Source: an uncultured Lachnospiraceae bacterium (GTDB lineage: Bacteria > Bacillota > Clostridia > Lachnospirales > Lachnospiraceae). From it: a stretch of 5,813 nucleotides of DNA. Where the stretch lies: contig URRW01000051.1 in the NCBI GenBank assembly GCA_900550285.1, forward strand, positions 1 to 5,813, read 5' to 3'. The notes below the pieces were generated by a model, which saw only the letters and a program-made list of their open reading frames with translations, was not told where the DNA came from and did not search any database. Positions 4,627 to 5,813 of the stretch are shown here, in pieces. Every line of letters begins with the position of its first letter. Position 1 is the first letter of the stretch. The translations under genes were made by a program, and so were the position numbers.

Positions 4627-5813
4627 ATGGGCGGACAGAAATGTGAAAAAACAAAAAAACATATATGTGCTGGTCTGTTGGCCCATGTGGACGCGGGCAA
4701 GACGACGCTTGCGGAAGCAATCCTGTATCGGACGGGAATGGTGCGCAGGCTGGGCAGGGTGGATCATCAGGACGCTTTTCTGGATACGAATGAAATGGAG
4801 CGCGTGCGGGGAATTACCATCTTTTCCAAGCAGGCGCGGATGACGCTGGGAGACTGCAGCGTGACGCTGCTGGACACACCGGGACATGTGGATTTTGCGG
4901 CGGAAATGGAGCGCACGCTGCAGGTGCTGGATTATGCAGTGCTGGTGATCAGCGGGGCGGACGGCGTGCAGGGGCATGTGGAAACGCTCTGGAGGCTTCT
5001 TGCGCGCTATCAGATCCCGGTTTTTTTGTTTGTAAACAAAATGGATCAGGAGGGGACGGACGAAGACCGGCTCATGAAAGAGCTTCAGGAGCGTCTCGAC
5101 CAAAGATGCGTGCGGCTGGTGTCTGCGCCGAAGCAGCCGGACGAAGAGGAAAGGGCAGGGGCAGAGCGGCATTTTGGAAGCGATATGCTGGCGGTAGACG
5201 CAGAGTTCTGGGAAAATGCCGCGATGTGCGACGACGCTGTTCTGGAACGGTATCTGGAAGGAGAAAAGCTGGAATGGGAGGAGATCGCAGCTCTGGTTTC
5301 AGAGCGGAAGCTGTTCCCGTGCTTTTTTGGATCGGCGTTGAAGGTGTCCGGCGTGGACGGACTGCTTGCCGGAATGGAAACGCTGATGCGGCAGAGAAAA
5401 TATCCGGAGCGCTTTGGCGCGCGGGTTTACAAAATCACGCGGGACAGTCAGGGAAACCGGCTGACCCATTTAAAGATCACCGGAGGAAGCCTGAAGGTAA
5501 AGAGCTTTCTGGATCAGGAGCAGACGGAAAAGGTCAACCAGATCCGGATCTATTCGGGGGAAAAGTTCGAGTTGGCCAGTGAGGCGGAGGCGGGCTGTAT
5601 CTGCGTGGTCACAGGTCCATCAGATACCCGCCCGGGACAGGGCTTCGGTGTGGAGAGATCGGGGAAGAGCCCGCTTCTGGAGCCGGTACTTACCTACCAG
5701 GTGATCCTTCCCGATGGGGCAGATGCCCATGTAATGCTGAAAAACCTCCGGCTTCTGGAGGAGGAGGATCCCCTGCTCCATATTGTCTGGGATGAGACTC
5801 TGGGAGAGATCCG
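4627..5813 (+). CDS. TetM/TetO-like ribosomal protection-type translational GTPase, 3' end beyond the window
   Basis: This is an EF-G-family GTPase that acts on the ribosome. Members such as TetM remove tetracycline from the A site; chromosomal relatives may have other translation roles. The frame is open for 395 codons to the window edge, against about 640 aa in TetM. All GTPase motifs are intact: G1 AHVDAGKTT (19-27), G2 RGITI (61-65), G3 DTPGHVD (83-89), G4 NKMD (137-140) and G5 GSAL (235-238). LGRVD (42-46) matches the LGSVD region of TetM and separates it from EF-G. Domain II follows (about 260-345). Domain III begins at PLLEPVLTYQVIL, with EEEDPLLHIVWDETLGEI matching the DSDPLL segment of TetM. 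The loops of domain IV that displace the drug are out of view, so resistance is not shown. The start ATG has GGAG (4617-4620) 6 bases upstream. The gene has its own promoter and structured leader. Confidence 0.9.
   Translation, partial: MGGQKCEKTKKHICAGLLAHVDAGKTTLAEAILYRTGMVRRLGRVDHQDAFLDTNEMERVRGITIFSKQARMTLGDCSVTLLDTPGHVDFAAEMERTLQVLDYAVLVISGADGVQGHVETLWRLLARYQIPVFLFVNKMDQEGTDEDRLMKELQERLDQRCVRLVSAPKQPDEEERAGAERHFGSDMLAVDAEFWENAAMCDDAVLERYLEGEKLEWEEIAALVSERKLFPCFFGSALKVSGVDGLLAGMETLMRQRKYPERFGARVYKITRDSQGNRLTHLKITGGSLKVKSFLDQEQTEKVNQIRIYSGEKFELASEAEAGCICVVTGPSDTRPGQGFGVERSGKSPLLEPVLTYQVILPDGADAHVMLKNLRLLEEEDPLLHIVWDETLGEI

Noticed and set aside
4480..5172. Minus-strand open frame of 230 codons
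   Set aside because: It is antisense to the TetM-like gene with its intact GTPase motifs, has no domain of its own and covers that gene's promoter and leader.

Overview
The window looks like chromosomal DNA from a Gram-positive Clostridia-type bacterium, most likely of the Lachnospiraceae kind. The reasons are strong Shine-Dalgarno sites, consensus TTGACA/TATAAT-like promoters, intrinsic terminators, a tRNA gene without an encoded CCA, a YitT-family membrane protein, an ECF-transporter S component and a TetM-type GTPase. This assignment is inferred from gene content and style, not from a taxonomic marker. All genes I support are on the + strand.

Layout. Bases 1-63 are the 3' part of a tRNA-Leu(UAA), followed by an intrinsic terminator (70-97). 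Immediately behind it is an XRE-family regulator (133-729) with no Shine-Dalgarno site; its promoter elements place the transcript start almost on the ATG. Bases 730-1451 form a long gene-free stretch that is strikingly purine-rich on the + strand. It holds a good hairpin terminator (975-1017), short ATACG repeats, an operator-like palindrome and a 10-bp-period tandem repeat.

Next is a LacI-family repressor. Its most credible start is GTG 1517 (327 aa), because the longer reading from 1478 runs through the promoter and operator. The 14-bp operator TGTAAGTGCTTACA occurs twice, at 1309-1322 and at 1486-1499 on the predicted transcription start, inside a 21-nt exact repeat. This suggests autorepression, possibly by looping. 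A separate perfect 12-bp palindrome fills most of the -35/-10 spacer. After a 71-nt gap with its own candidate promoter comes a YitT-family membrane protein (2572-3429), closed by an intrinsic terminator (3448-3500).

Bases 3501-3814 are an intergenic or leader region with small hairpins and a possible 19-codon upstream ORF. It precedes an ECF-transporter substrate-binding (S) component of 188 aa (3815-4381). No energy-coupling genes are in view, so it presumably shares a module encoded elsewhere.

Finally, a good extended -10 promoter (4485-4513) drives a roughly 107-nt leader and then a TetM/EF-G-like ribosomal-protection-type GTPase (4627 to beyond the window end). The leader can fold into mutually exclusive hairpins. 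One of them contains the Shine-Dalgarno site and is followed by five T residues just before the ATG. This is the most interesting regulatory feature of the window, because known tet(M) genes are controlled by attenuation in their leaders.

The genes do not form one pathway. They read as adjacent, separately controlled units: a regulator, a repressor with a membrane protein, a vitamin-type transporter subunit and a translation factor or resistance gene.
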